The notes below the pieces were generated by a model. That model was not told where the DNA came from. It saw only the letters and a program-made list of their open reading frames with translations, and did no database searches. A stretch of 34,099 bases of DNA from Brevibacterium senegalense (lineage in GTDB: Bacteria; Actinomycetota; Actinomycetes; Actinomycetales; Brevibacteriaceae), in assembly GCA_020743695.1 (NCBI GenBank), contig DYUK01000017.1:1-34099 (forward strand). Reading direction: 5' to 3'. Shown here in pieces: positions 8,431 through 17,696 of this stretch (the first letter of the stretch is position 1; each line of letters opens with the position of its first letter). Made by a program: the position numbers and the translations under genes.

Positions 8431-8458
8431 TCTGCGACCCCGTCCGGCCCGGGCTCGC

Positions 8459-8515
8459 TGATGTGCGACCAGACGCCTCAGAACGGCACGATCTCAGGCG
8501 AGCACTCGCACATCA
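8459..8515. other. Imperfect long inverted repeat / stem-loop in convergent intergenic region: TGATGTGCGA-N5-CGCCT-N17-AGGCG-N5-TCGCACATCA
   Basis: 10-bp perfect outer arms and 5-bp inner arms separated by a symmetric 5x5 internal loop. Possibly a bidirectional terminator, but there is no T tract. Confidence 0.6.
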
Positions 8516-8542
8516 ACGCCGGGGAGGCGCTGCCGCTGCCCC

Positions 8543-9736
8543 TCACAGCCCCAGGGAGCGGGCGATGAGCATCTGCTGCACCTCGGTCGTGCCCTCGCCG
8601 ATCTCCAGGATCTTCGAGTCGCGGTAGTGGCGGGCGACCAGGTACTCGTTCATGAATCCGTAGCCGCCGTGGACCTGGGTCGCGTCGCGCGCGTTGTCCA
8701 TCGCGGCCTCGGACGCGACCATCTTCGCGATCGCCGCCTCCGTCTTGAACGGCAGGCCGGACTCCATCTTCGAGGCCGCCGCGTAGTAGGCGGCGCGCGC
8801 GGTCTGCACGCGGGCCTCCATGCGGGCGATCTTGAAGCTGATGCCCTGGTAGTCGCCGATCGGCTTCCCGAACGTCGTCCGCTCCTTCGCGTACTGCACG
8901 CTCGCGTCGACGCAGCCCTGCGCCGCGCCCACGGACACCGCCGCGATCGCGATGCGGCCCTCGTCCAGGATCCGCAGGAAGTTCGCGTAGCCGCGCCCCC
9001 GCTCACCCAGCAGATTCGCCTCCGGCACCCGGACGTCCTCGAACGTGAGCGGGTGCGTGTCCGACGAGTTCCAGCCCACCTTGTCGTAGGCCGGCTCCGG
9101 CGTGAACCCGGGCGTCCCGTTGGGGATGATGATCGTGGAGATCTCCGGCTTCGTGCTGCCGTCGCTGCCCGTGCGCGTGCCGGTGACGGCGGTCGCGGTC
9201 ACGAACTTCGTGATGTCCGTCCCGGAGTTCGTGATGAACGACTTCGCCCCGTTCACCACCCACTCGCCGTTCTCCAGCACCGCCCGGGTGCGGGTGCCGC
9301 CGGCGTCGGAGCCGGCCTCGGCCTCGGTGAGTCCGAACGCGGCCAGCCCGCGGCCGTCGATGACCTGCGGCAGCAGCTGGGCCTTCTGCTCCTCAGTGCC
9401 GAACCGGTAGATGGGCATCGCACCCAGCGACACGCCCGCCTCGAGCGTCATCGCGAGCGACTGGTTCTCCCGCGCGATCTCCTCCAGTGCCAGGCACAGG
9501 GCGAAGTAGTCCCCGCCCATGCCGCCGTGCTCCTCCGGGAACGGCAGGCCGAACAGGCCCATGTCGCCCATCTTCGCCACCAGCTCGTACGGGAACTCGT
9601 GCTTCGCGTCGAGCTCCGCGCTGACCGGTGCGACCTCCTCGTCCGTGAATTCCGCGACCGTGCGCCGCAGCGATTCGTACTCGTCGTCGAGCATCCCCGG
9701 AACGAACGTCCTCATCGTCCTCGCCTCCTGTGTCAT
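8543..9736 (-). CDS. Acyl-CoA dehydrogenase (FadE19/isovaleryl-CoA dehydrogenase-like)
   Basis: AFGLTEAEAGSDAGGTRT, FGKPIGDYQGISFKIARMEARVQTARAAYY, DATQVHGGYGFMNEYLVARHYRDSKILEIGEGTTEVQQMLIAR. Start may be Met at 9715. Confidence 0.93.
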   Translation of the reverse strand: MTQEARTMRTFVPGMLDDEYESLRRTVAEFTDEEVAPVSAELDAKHEFPYELVAKMGDMGLFGLPFPEEHGGMGGDYFALCLALEEIARENQSLAMTLEAGVSLGAMPIYRFGTEEQKAQLLPQVIDGRGLAAFGLTEAEAGSDAGGTRTRAVLENGEWVVNGAKSFITNSGTDITKFVTATAVTGTRTGSDGSTKPEISTIIIPNGTPGFTPEPAYDKVGWNSSDTHPLTFEDVRVPEANLLGERGRGYANFLRILDEGRIAIAAVSVGAAQGCVDASVQYAKERTTFGKPIGDYQGISFKIARMEARVQTARAAYYAAASKMESGLPFKTEAAIAKMVASEAAMDNARDATQVHGGYGFMNEYLVARHYRDSKILEIGEGTTEVQQMLIARSLGL

Positions 9737-9743
9737 CGCGTCC

Positions 9744-11747
9744 TCATCCCTGTGCGGTCGCGGCGTCCGTCGCCGCGGCCGTCTCCGTCGTATCGTCCGC
9801 CTCCGCCGGCACGACCCGTGCCAGCACCTCGTCGAGTGCGACCTGCGCGCCTGCGACCGTGCTCAGGTGCACGACGCCGTCCGCGGGCGCGGTGAGCACG
9901 TGCTCCATCTTCATCGCCTCGACCGTCACGACGGGCTGGCCCGCCGTCACCTGCTGACCGTCGTCCACCCGCACGTCGATGACGGACCCCGGCATGGGGG
10001 CCAGCACCTCCGCACCCGCGGCCGCCGCACCGATCGCTGTGTCCGCCTGCGGCCGGGTCAGCTGCGCGAGTCCCGCGGGTGTGCGCACCCACAGCGTCCG
10101 CCGGTCCGCCGAGGCCCACACCCGTCCCGTGATCTGCTCGCCGTCCAGCGTGATCCGCAGACCCCCGTCGCCGAGGTCGCGGACCGGTGGGTGCGCATAC
10201 GTCACCTCGTGCCGCTGGCCGCGGTGGACGAGGGCCACCGCAGACCGAGCCGGGGAGGCGCCGCGCCAACCGCTGGCCGCGGCCCATGCGCCGACCGGCT
10301 CGCCCGCGGTGCGGGCGTCGCGACTGCGGGCGGCCTCGGTCCGGGTGATGTGTGCGGCGGCCAGCTGCCAAGCGGCGGGGTCGACGGCCTCGGCGAGGTC
10401 GTCCTCCGTGAGCGCGTCGATGATGCCGGTGTGCAGGCCGCCGGCGACGACCTCGGGCATGTCGATGAGCATCTGCAGGAAGCCGATGTTCGTGCCGATC
10501 CCGGGGACCGCGGACTGGGCGAGCGCGGTGCGCAGCAGGGCGACGGCCTCGGCCCGATCGCGGCCGGTGACGATGAGCTTCGCGATCATGGGGTCGTAGT
10601 CGCTCACGATGCGCTGGCCCGGCTCCAGGCCGGCGTCCACGCGGATGCCCTCGCCCTGCGGGAACGCGACGTCCAGCGCGGTGCCGCCGGTGGGCAGGAA
10701 GCCGCGGGCCGGGTCCTCCGCGTAGATGCGGGCCTCGATCGAGTGGCCGGTCAGCGTGATGTCGTCCTGCGCGAGCGCCAGCTCCTCACCGGCGCCGATC
10801 CGCAGCTGCCACTCGACGAGGTCGACGCCCGTGACCTGCTCCGTGACGGGGTGCTCGACCTGGAGGCGCGTGTTCATCTCCATGAAGAAGAACTCGTCCG
10901 GCGCGTCCGCGGACACGATGAACTCGACGGTGCCGGCGCCGCGGTAGTCGACGGACTTCGCGGTGTCGACGGCGGCCTGCCCGATCCGGGCGCGGGTGTC
11001 CGCGTCCAGCAGCGCGCTGGGGGCCTCCTCGAGGACCTTCTGGTGGCGCCGCTGCAGCGAGCACTCGCGCTCGCCCAGGTGGATGACGTTCCCGTGCTCG
11101 TCGGCCAGCACCTGCACCTCGATGTGGCGCGGGGTGAGCACGAGGCGCTCGAGGAAGAGCGTGTCGTCGCCGAAGCTGGAGGCGGCCTCGCGGCGGGCGG
11201 AGGCGAGCGCCTCCGCCAGGTCCTCCGGTCGGTGGACCTCGCGCATGCCCTTGCCGCCACCGCCGGCGGACGGCTTCACGAGGATCGGGTAGCCCACCTC
11301 GTCCGCGCGGGCGATGAGCTGTTCATCCGTGAGGCCCGGCTCTGCGACGCCGGGGACCAGCGGCACGTTCCGGGCGGCGACGGCCTGCTTCGCGGAGATC
11401 TTGTCGCCCATGACGTCGATCGACTGAGCCGTGGGACCCAGGAACACGATGCCCTCATCTTCGAGGCGGCGGGCGAACGCCGCGTTCTCGGAGAGGAAGC
11501 CGTATCCCGGGTGGACGGCCTGTGCGCCGGTCGCGTGCACGGCCTCGAGGACCCGGTCGATGCTGAGGTAGGACTGGGCGGCCGGGGCCGGGCCCAGGCG
11601 GTGCGCGATGTCCGCGGCCCGCACGTGGGCGGCGTCCGCATCCGCGTCGGAGTAGACGGCGACGGTCTCGATGCCCATCCTCCGGCAGGTCCGGATGACG
11701 CGCAGGGCGATCTCGCCGCGGTTGGCGATGAGGATCCTTCGGAACAT
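9744..11747 (-). CDS. Acyl-CoA carboxylase alpha subunit (biotin carboxylase + BCCP; AccA1/MccA-like)
   Basis: [36 protein letters not shown]; biotinylation motif [11 protein letters not shown] at 11745-11747. Confidence 0.94.
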   Translation of the reverse strand: MFRRILIANRGEIALRVIRTCRRMGIETVAVYSDADADAAHVRAADIAHRLGPAPAAQSYLSIDRVLEAVHATGAQAVHPGYGFLSENAAFARRLEDEGIVFLGPTAQSIDVMGDKISAKQAVAARNVPLVPGVAEPGLTDEQLIARADEVGYPILVKPSAGGGGKGMREVHRPEDLAEALASARREAASSFGDDTLFLERLVLTPRHIEVQVLADEHGNVIHLGERECSLQRRHQKVLEEAPSALLDADTRARIGQAAVDTAKSVDYRGAGTVEFIVSADAPDEFFFMEMNTRLQVEHPVTEQVTGVDLVEWQLRIGAGEELALAQDDITLTGHSIEARIYAEDPARGFLPTGGTALDVAFPQGEGIRVDAGLEPGQRIVSDYDPMIAKLIVTGRDRAEAVALLRTALAQSAVPGIGTNIGFLQMLIDMPEVVAGGLHTGIIDALTEDDLAEAVDPAAWQLAAAHITRTEAARSRDARTAGEPVGAWAAASGWRGASPARSAVALVHRGQRHEVTYAHPPVRDLGDGGLRITLDGEQITGRVWASADRRTLWVRTPAGLAQLTRPQADTAIGAAAAGAEVLAPMPGSVIDVRVDDGQQVTAGQPVVTVEAMKMEHVLTAPADGVVHLSTVAGAQVALDEVLARVVPAEADDTTETAAATDAATAQG

Positions 11748-11752
11748 TCGAC

Positions 11753-13363
11753 TCACATCCTGAAGACGCCGTAGCCGGATGCGGCCAGCGGTCGTTCGAG
11801 CGGGGAGAAGCGGGCGGCCTCGAGGGCCAGCGCCAGCACCTGGCGCGTGTCCGCGGGATCGATGATCCCGTCGTCCCACAGCCGGGCGGTCGAGTAGTAG
11901 GGGTTGCCCTGGTCCTCATACTGGCGGCGGATCGGATCCTTGAAGGTCTCCTCAGCGTCCGCGGACCAGTCCTCGCCGCGGGACTCCAGCTGGTCGCGCT
12001 TGACGGTCGCGAGCACGCTGGCGGCCTGCTCGCCGCCCATGACGGAGATGCGGGCGTTGGGCCACATCCAGAGGAAGCGAGGCGAGTACGCGCGGCCGCA
12101 CATCGAGTAGTTGCCGGCGCCGAAGCTGCCGCCGATCACGACGGTGAACTTGGGCACCCGGGCCGTCGCGACGGCGTTGACCATCTTCGCGCCGTGCTTC
12201 GCGATGCCGCCGGCCTCGTAGTCGCGGCCCACCATGAACCCGGAGATGTTCTGGAGGAACACGAGCGGGGTGGAGCGCTGGTCGCACAGCTCGATGAAGT
12301 GGGCGCCCTTCATCGCGGACTCCCCGAAGAGGATGCCGTTGTTCGCGATGATGCCCACGGGGTGACCGTCGATGCGGGCGAACCCGGTGACCAGGCTGGT
12401 GCCGTACTCCGCCTTGAACTCGTGGAACTCCGAGCCGTCGACGATGCGGGCGATGACCTCGCGCACGTCGTAGGGCACGCGGGAGTCCACGGGGACGACG
12501 GAGGTGAGCTCGTCCGGTGCGTGCACGGGCTCGACCGGCTCACTGCGGTCCCAGGTGGGGGCCGGGCGCGGGCCGAAGGTCTGGGCGATGTCGCGCAGGA
12601 TCTCCAGCGCGTGCTCGTCGTTCGCCGCCAGGTGGTCCGTGACCCCGGAGGTGCGGGAGTGCAGCGCGCCGCCGCCCAGCTCCTCCGCCGTCACGACCTC
12701 GCCGGTCGCGGCCTTCACGAGCGGGGGCCCGCCCAGGAAGATCGTGCCCTGCTCGTTCACGATGACGGATTCGTCCGCCATCGCCGGGACGTAGGCGCCG
12801 CCGGCGGTGCAGGAGCCCATGACAGCCGCCAGCTGCGGGATGCCCGCGGCGGACAGGGTCGCCTGGTTGTAGAAGATGCGGCCGAAGTGGTCGCGGTCGG
12901 GGAACACGTCGTCCTGGTTGGGGAGGTTCGCGCCACCCGAGTCCACCAAGTAGAGGCACGGCAGGTGGTTCTGCTGGGCGATCTCCTGCGCGCGCAGGTG
13001 CTTCTTGACGGTCATCGGGTAGTACGTGCCGCCCTTGACGGTCGCGTCGTTCGCGACGATGACGCAGAGGCGGCCGGACACCAGGCCCATGCCGGTGATG
13101 ATGCCCGCTCCCGGCGAGGCGTCCTCGTACATCCCGTTCGCCGCCAGCGGCGAGAACTCGAGGAACGGACTGCCGGGATCCAGCAGCCCTTCCACCCGGT
13201 CGCGCGGCAGCAGCTTGCCGCGGTCCACGTGCCGCTGCCGCGAGGCCTCCGATCCCCCGCGGGCGGTGCTGGCGGTGCGCTCGCGGAGTTCGTCGAGCAG
13301 CGCCGCATGCGCCGGTGCGTGGGGCGAGGTCTGCGGGTCGACCGGCGAGCCGATGGTTCGCAT
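11753..13363 (-). CDS. Acyl-CoA carboxylase carboxyltransferase beta subunit (AccD1/MccB-like)
   Basis: [73 protein letters not shown]-beta signature. Confidence 0.93.
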   Translation of the reverse strand: MRTIGSPVDPQTSPHAPAHAALLDELRERTASTARGGSEASRQRHVDRGKLLPRDRVEGLLDPGSPFLEFSPLAANGMYEDASPGAGIITGMGLVSGRLCVIVANDATVKGGTYYPMTVKKHLRAQEIAQQNHLPCLYLVDSGGANLPNQDDVFPDRDHFGRIFYNQATLSAAGIPQLAAVMGSCTAGGAYVPAMADESVIVNEQGTIFLGGPPLVKAATGEVVTAEELGGGALHSRTSGVTDHLAANDEHALEILRDIAQTFGPRPAPTWDRSEPVEPVHAPDELTSVVPVDSRVPYDVREVIARIVDGSEFHEFKAEYGTSLVTGFARIDGHPVGIIANNGILFGESAMKGAHFIELCDQRSTPLVFLQNISGFMVGRDYEAGGIAKHGAKMVNAVATARVPKFTVVIGGSFGAGNYSMCGRAYSPRFLWMWPNARISVMGGEQAASVLATVKRDQLESRGEDWSADAEETFKDPIRRQYEDQGNPYYSTARLWDDGIIDPADTRQVLALALEAARFSPLERPLAASGYGVFRM

Positions 13364-13439
13364 GGGGTCTCCTCCCGGATCCGTCTGCGCCGGTCACCGG
13401 CTCCCGAGGCCGTGGCCTGGTCCCAGCGCAGCGCATTCG

Positions 13440-13455
13440 GTTAACATTGATTAAC
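13440..13455. promoter_or_regulatory. Candidate TetR-family operator GTTAA-CATTGA-TTAAC
   Basis: AT-rich inverted repeat in the divergent intergenic region between accD1-like and tetR. Confidence 0.55.
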
Positions 13456-13485
13456 TGATCTGATGATAGCCCGGAGGGAGGACGT

Positions 13486-14109
13486 GTGACAACCGGCACA
13501 CAGGACGATTCCGCGGCGGCCGTGCCCCCCGCCCCGGGCACACGCGAGGCCGCGAAGGCGGAGCGGCGTCAGCAGTTGCTCGACTCCGCGAAGGGGCTCT
13601 TCGCCCGCAATGGGTTCCGCTCGGTGCGGCTGAGCGACATCGGACAGGGCGCGGGCGTGTCCGGCCCCGCGGTCTACCGTCACTTCGAGTCGAAGGAGGC
13701 GGTGCTGAGCGAGCTGCTCGTGGGGATCTCCGAGTACCTGCACGACGGCGGCACGCGCATCATCGGCGAGGGCGCACCGCCGCGCGAGACCCTGACGGCG
13801 CTCGTCGACTTCCACGCGGACTTCGCGCTGTCCGAGCCGGATCTCATCCGCATCCAGGACCGCGATCTGCACGCGCTGCCGGAGGCGGAGCGGCGCAGCG
13901 TCCGCCGTTTGCAGCGGCAGTACGTGACGGCCTGGGCCCGCGTCGTACGCGACGTCCACCCGGAACTCGACGAGGATGCCGCGACCGTCCGCGTCCACGC
14001 CCTCTTCGGCATGGTGAACTCGACCCCGCACCTCAGCAGACGACTGCCCGCCGAGGTCGTGGAGACCCAGCTGCGCACGGCCGCCAGAGCCGCGCTGGGA
14101 CTGGGGTGA
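13486..14109 (+). CDS. TetR/AcrR family transcriptional regulator
   Basis: AERRQQLLDSAKGLFARNGFRSVRLSDIGQGAGVSGPAVYRHFESKEAVLSELL HTH; GTG or ATG start near 13486. Confidence 0.92.
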   Translation: MTTGTQDDSAAAVPPAPGTREAAKAERRQQLLDSAKGLFARNGFRSVRLSDIGQGAGVSGPAVYRHFESKEAVLSELLVGISEYLHDGGTRIIGEGAPPRETLTALVDFHADFALSEPDLIRIQDRDLHALPEAERRSVRRLQRQYVTAWARVVRDVHPELDEDAATVRVHALFGMVNSTPHLSRRLPAEVVETQLRTAARAALGLG

Positions 14110-14112
14110 GCC

Positions 14113-14772
14113 TCAGCTGCGGTGCGTGTGGGCCGCGGACCGGTGGCGATAGAGCAGGGAGGGGCGGCCTCGGCGGCCGTCCGTGTAGTCCCCGGTGGGT
14201 TCGAGCTGCCGCTTCATGCTGCGGCGGAAGGTGTCGCGCGGCAGTTCCTCGCCGGCGACGGATTCGTGGAGGGACTGCAGGTCGCCCAGGCTGAAGGCCG
14301 CCGGCAGCAGGCCCCACGGATCCGGGTGCTGGGAATGGGCGTCACGGACGCGGCGCAGCGCCTCCGCGAAGACGCGGGGGTGGTCATACGGCAGGCGGAT
14401 GCCGCCGGGCACCTCGACCTCGCCCACCGGCGCCAGGGTGATGCGGCCGCCGGTCAGGCCCTCCGCCACGACGGAGCCGGGCACGACGTCCAGATGCGCG
14501 ACAGTCACGACCCAGCCGCGCGGATCGCGGTCCGGGTCGTCGAAGACCTGCAGCTGCTGCGGTTCGCGCCCGGTGATGCCGGCCTTGGTGCGCAGGCTGC
14601 GCAGGACCGCGGCCTCGAGCCGTTCGCGCTCGTGGACGAAGGTGCCGGGCAGGGCGAGGCCCACGTCCTCGGTCACGAGCACGATCTCCAGCCCGCGGCC
14701 GGTCACCGTGAAGGTCGCGGTGTCGACGGCCAGCGAGGGCCGCGGGTACTCCGTGAGCGGAACGCTGCTCAC
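14113..14772 (-). CDS. NUDIX domain protein with C-terminal winged helix (NrtR-like architecture)
   Basis: VDTATFTVTGRGLEIVLVTEDVGLALPGTFVHERERLEAAVLRSLRTKAGI...; C-term DTFRRSMKRQLEPTGDYTDGRRGRPSLLYRHR. Confidence 0.82.
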   Translation of the reverse strand: MSSVPLTEYPRPSLAVDTATFTVTGRGLEIVLVTEDVGLALPGTFVHERERLEAAVLRSLRTKAGITGREPQQLQVFDDPDRDPRGWVVTVAHLDVVPGSVVAEGLTGGRITLAPVGEVEVPGGIRLPYDHPRVFAEALRRVRDAHSQHPDPWGLLPAAFSLGDLQSLHESVAGEELPRDTFRRSMKRQLEPTGDYTDGRRGRPSLLYRHRSAAHTHRS

Positions 14773-15662
14773 GCCAGGCGCGCCCGCAGGCGCTCGTCAC
14801 GCCGGTAGGGCACCAGGAGGACGCTCGAGGCGGCGTCCGTGAGGACGGCGGAGCTGGTGCGACCCAGCTGCGAGGTCATCCCGGCGAACACGCCGGCGCC
14901 GCGCTTGCCCAGGACGACCAGGTCGGCCGTCTCCGAGGCCGTCAGCAGCAGCTGCGCCGGGTCGCCCGCGAGCTCCTCCAGTTCGATCGTGAGGTCGGGG
15001 AAATCCTCGTGCAACCAGCCGACGGCCGCCTCCGCGCCCGCATGCGTCGCATCCCGACCGCCCAGGGTGTCCGGCGCGACGAGGACATGGAGGGTCCAGC
15101 CGCTGCGCACCGCCAGAGATGCCGCGTCCTGCGCGGCGACGTGCGAGTACTCGGAGGTGTCGAGGCCCACGACGATGCGTCCGCCGTCGCGGGCGGGGTG
15201 GGAGGCCGGGTCGTCGAACTCGCTGCCGGCCGTCACCGTGTGGACCAGGACGGCGCTGAGCGCGTGGCCGGGCAGACCGAAGCTGACGGTCCCGATCCGA
15301 CGGCTGTTGACGCGGCCGGCGCCGTGGCGTCCCAGCACCAGCAGGCCCGCGTCGTCCGCACGCTGGGTCAGCTCCTCGGCCGCATCGCCCACGACGACCT
15401 CGGCGTCGATCCGGGTGCCGGCGGCACCGTCCGGGTGCGCCGCGTCGAGGGCTTCGAGCCGGGTCCGCAGATCCGCGAGCACGGTGGTGCCGGTCTCCCG
15501 CAGGTCCGCCTCGTCGTCGATCTCGAGGTGGGCGGGGGTGACGACGTGGACGAGTCGGAGTCCGCGCTCCGTGCCCCGCAGCTCCTTGAGAGCCCAGGCG
15601 GCGGCCTCTGCGCTCTGATCCGATCCATCGACACCGACGATCACGTCTCCGCTGAGGTGCAC
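14769..15662 (-). CDS. Universal stress protein, two UspA domains
   Basis: VHLSGDVIVGVDGSDQSAEAAAWALKE (GTG start) and second domain IVVGLDTSEYSHVAAQDAAS...LVVLGKRGAGVFAGMTSQLGRTSSAVLTDAASSVLLVP; 4-bp overlap with the NUDIX gene. Confidence 0.88.
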   Translation of the reverse strand: MHLSGDVIVGVDGSDQSAEAAAWALKELRGTERGLRLVHVVTPAHLEIDDEADLRETGTTVLADLRTRLEALDAAHPDGAAGTRIDAEVVVGDAAEELTQRADDAGLLVLGRHGAGRVNSRRIGTVSFGLPGHALSAVLVHTVTAGSEFDDPASHPARDGGRIVVGLDTSEYSHVAAQDAASLAVRSGWTLHVLVAPDTLGGRDATHAGAEAAVGWLHEDFPDLTIELEELAGDPAQLLLTASETADLVVLGKRGAGVFAGMTSQLGRTSSAVLTDAASSVLLVPYRRDERLRARLA

Positions 15663-15761
15663 GGCGCCTCCTCTCCATCCGGGTTCACCTCTGATCGTAG
15701 TGAACTCCGGTGCGTTCCGGCAGGCCCGCCGCGCCGCGCGAGACATCCACGCGCACATGGC

Positions 15762-15794
15762 GGAAGCCCCGTCACCAGCGGTGACGGGGCTTCC
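15762..15794 (-). terminator. Hairpin downstream of tRNA-Thr: GGAAGCCCCGTCACC-agc-GGTGACGGGGCTTCC
   Basis: Perfect 15-bp arms with 3-nt loop, immediately 3' of the minus-strand tRNA; no obvious U tract. Confidence 0.75.
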
Positions 15795-15801
15795 GGGGCT
15801 G

Positions 15802-15874
15802 AGCCTCCTGTCGGAATCGAACCGACGACCTTTTCATTACGAGTGAAACGCTCTGCCGACTGAGCTAAGGAGGC
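15802..15874 (-). tRNA. tRNA-Thr (anticodon CGT)
   Basis: Reverse complement GCCTCCTTAGCTCAGTCGGCAGAGCGTTTCACTCGTAATGAAAAGGTCGTCGGTTCGATTCCGACAGGAGGC folds as a cloverleaf; loop CTCGTAA gives CGT. Confidence 0.95.
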
Positions 15875-15910
15875 AACGCGGAATAGCCTAACCCCACGGG
15901 GACCGCAGCG

Positions 15911-16819
15911 TCAAAACGGGATCAGATGCTCTCGCGCGGCCTCCTCCACGGCCGTGCTCAGACGGTCCAGGGCGGGCAGTTCCATCGCCCAGCGGTGCCA
16001 GTGGAGGTCGACGTCCAGCCGCGGCAGGCCGGGGATCCGGACGAGGTCTCCCACGTCCGGCAGGTCGGCCAGCAGCAGTTCGTGGACGCACCCCCAGCCC
16101 AGTCCGGCGCGCAGGCCGGTGAGGAACCCGTGCTGCTCGCCGATCATGTGGGCGGGAGGATCCGCCTCCACCCCGTTCTCCTCGCACCAGGCGCGCAGGA
16201 CCCGGTGCTGCAGCTCGTCCGCCGCTCCGAAGGTGAGGACCGGACACGTCGTGAGGTCGAGTCCGCCGTCGTCCGTCAGATGGCGAGCGGCCAGGGACTC
16301 GGAGACCACCGGCACGTACCGCATGCGCCCCAGGGGCGTCGCGGTGCAGCCGGTCTGGGCGGTGGGGAGCGAACTCAGTGCCGCGAGCACATCGCCGCGG
16401 GCCAGCGCCTGGTGTCCGATGTCCTGGTCCTCGACCCGGATCCGCATGACGACGTCGTCCCACTGCGCGGATTCCCGGATCACGTCCGTGAGCCACGTGC
16501 CCAGTGCATCGGCACCCACGGCGACGGGGAGCAGGGACCGGGCCGGGGCCTCGGCGGCGGGTGCCAGGGTCGCGACCAGGGCGGTGACCTGGCGGGCAGT
16601 GGCGAGCACGGCCTCGCCGGCGGCGGTGGCCCGCGGCGGCGTGGAGCGCACGATGAGCACGTGGCCCATCGTCGTCTCGAGGCCGCGGATGCGCTGGGAG
16701 ATCGCGGACGTGCTGACCCGCAGCGCATGGGCGGCGGCGTCGAAGCCGCCCTCGTCGATGATGGCGACGAGGGCCTCCAGCTGCGGGATGCTGGGGACGT
16801 CCCTCCGGTCTAAGCTCAT
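15911..16819 (-). CDS. lysG: LysR family transcriptional regulator, ArgP/LysG type
   Basis: PSIPQLEALVAIIDEGGFDAAAHALRVSTSAISQRIRGLETTMGHVLIVR; divergent from lysE, the classic pairing. Confidence 0.87.
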   Translation of the reverse strand: MSLDRRDVPSIPQLEALVAIIDEGGFDAAAHALRVSTSAISQRIRGLETTMGHVLIVRSTPPRATAAGEAVLATARQVTALVATLAPAAEAPARSLLPVAVGADALGTWLTDVIRESAQWDDVVMRIRVEDQDIGHQALARGDVLAALSSLPTAQTGCTATPLGRMRYVPVVSESLAARHLTDDGGLDLTTCPVLTFGAADELQHRVLRAWCEENGVEADPPAHMIGEQHGFLTGLRAGLGWGCVHELLLADLPDVGDLVRIPGLPRLDVDLHWHRWAMELPALDRLSTAVEEAAREHLIPF

Positions 16820-16890
16820 GAAGACCACCTTAACGACCTGAAGGCTGTGCACGTGGACTTCACGCTCGTGCGCGCTCTACGGTCGAGCCC

Positions 16891-17514
16891 ATGACCGTCG
16901 TCTCCGTCCTCCTCATCGGCTTCCTCACCGGCATCGGACTCATCGTCGCGATCGGGCCCCAGAACGCGCTGGTCCTGCGACAGGGGGTGCGCCGCGAGCA
17001 CGTCGCGGTCGTCGTGGCGGTGTGCGCGGTGTCGGACATCATCCTCATCGGGGTGGGCACCGCCGGGATCGGCGTCGTCTTCGAGACGGCCCCGTGGATC
17101 GTCCAGGTCATGCGCTGGGGCGGCGTCGCGTACCTGCTGTGGTTCGCGTTCACGAGCCTGCGGTCCGCGTTCGGACCTGCCACGTCGATGCAGCTGTCGA
17201 CGGCGGGAGGTGCGGCGCCACCGGTGCGGAGTGCGTGGGCCGTCGCGGGTGCGACTGCGGCGCTCACGTGGCTCAACCCACACGTCTACCTCGACACCGT
17301 CGTCATGCTGGGCACCGTCGCGAACCAGCAGGCGCTGCCGTGGGTGTTCGCGGTGGGCGCGATGCTGGGGTCGCTCGTGTGGTTCGCGGCCCTGGGATAC
17401 GGCGCGCACCTGCTGGCACCCGTCCTGCGCAGCCCGCGGGCGTGGCGCGCGATCGATGCAGGCATCGCGGTCGTCATGCTGCTGGTCGCCGCGAAGCTCG
17501 CGTTCGCGTTCTGA
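16891..17514 (+). CDS. lysE: LysE/ArgO family amino-acid exporter
   Basis: FLTGIGLIVAIGPQNALVLRQGVRREHV...WLNPHVYLDTVVMLGTVANQ. Confidence 0.92.
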   Translation: MTVVSVLLIGFLTGIGLIVAIGPQNALVLRQGVRREHVAVVVAVCAVSDIILIGVGTAGIGVVFETAPWIVQVMRWGGVAYLLWFAFTSLRSAFGPATSMQLSTAGGAAPPVRSAWAVAGATAALTWLNPHVYLDTVVMLGTVANQQALPWVFAVGAMLGSLVWFAALGYGAHLLAPVLRSPRAWRAIDAGIAVVMLLVAAKLAFAF

Positions 17515-17696
17515 GGCGCGGGGGGCGTCCGGAGGCTCCCGTCGTCGCGGGCACCTGCCGTCGCGGCTGGGTGTCATCGCGGGCACCTGTAGTCGGCCCG
17601 AGCGCGGCATCGCGTACCCTCAGCACCAGCGACCAGACGGTGCTACGACGCATCAAGCAGTGCAAGGACGACGGAACAGGGGTGTGCGCACAGGTG

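Noticed and set aside
8388-8434. Right palindrome as an ordinary Rho-independent terminator
   Set aside because: AT-rich loop, no T tract, and near-identity to the copy in the promoter region of the same gene argue against a simple terminator role, though some termination activity cannot be excluded.
9519-11774. 751-aa plus-strand ORF
   Set aside because: Antisense shadow of the acyl-CoA carboxylase alpha and acyl-CoA dehydrogenase genes.
15802-15874. tRNA-Thr as an integration hotspot
   Set aside because: Flanked by ordinary chromosomal genes; no integrase or partial tRNA duplicate seen in the window.
17544-17589. Direct repeat TCGCGGGCACCTG x2 between lysE and the M20 gene
   Set aside because: Short, asymmetric, with no supporting context; most likely a chance/local duplication.
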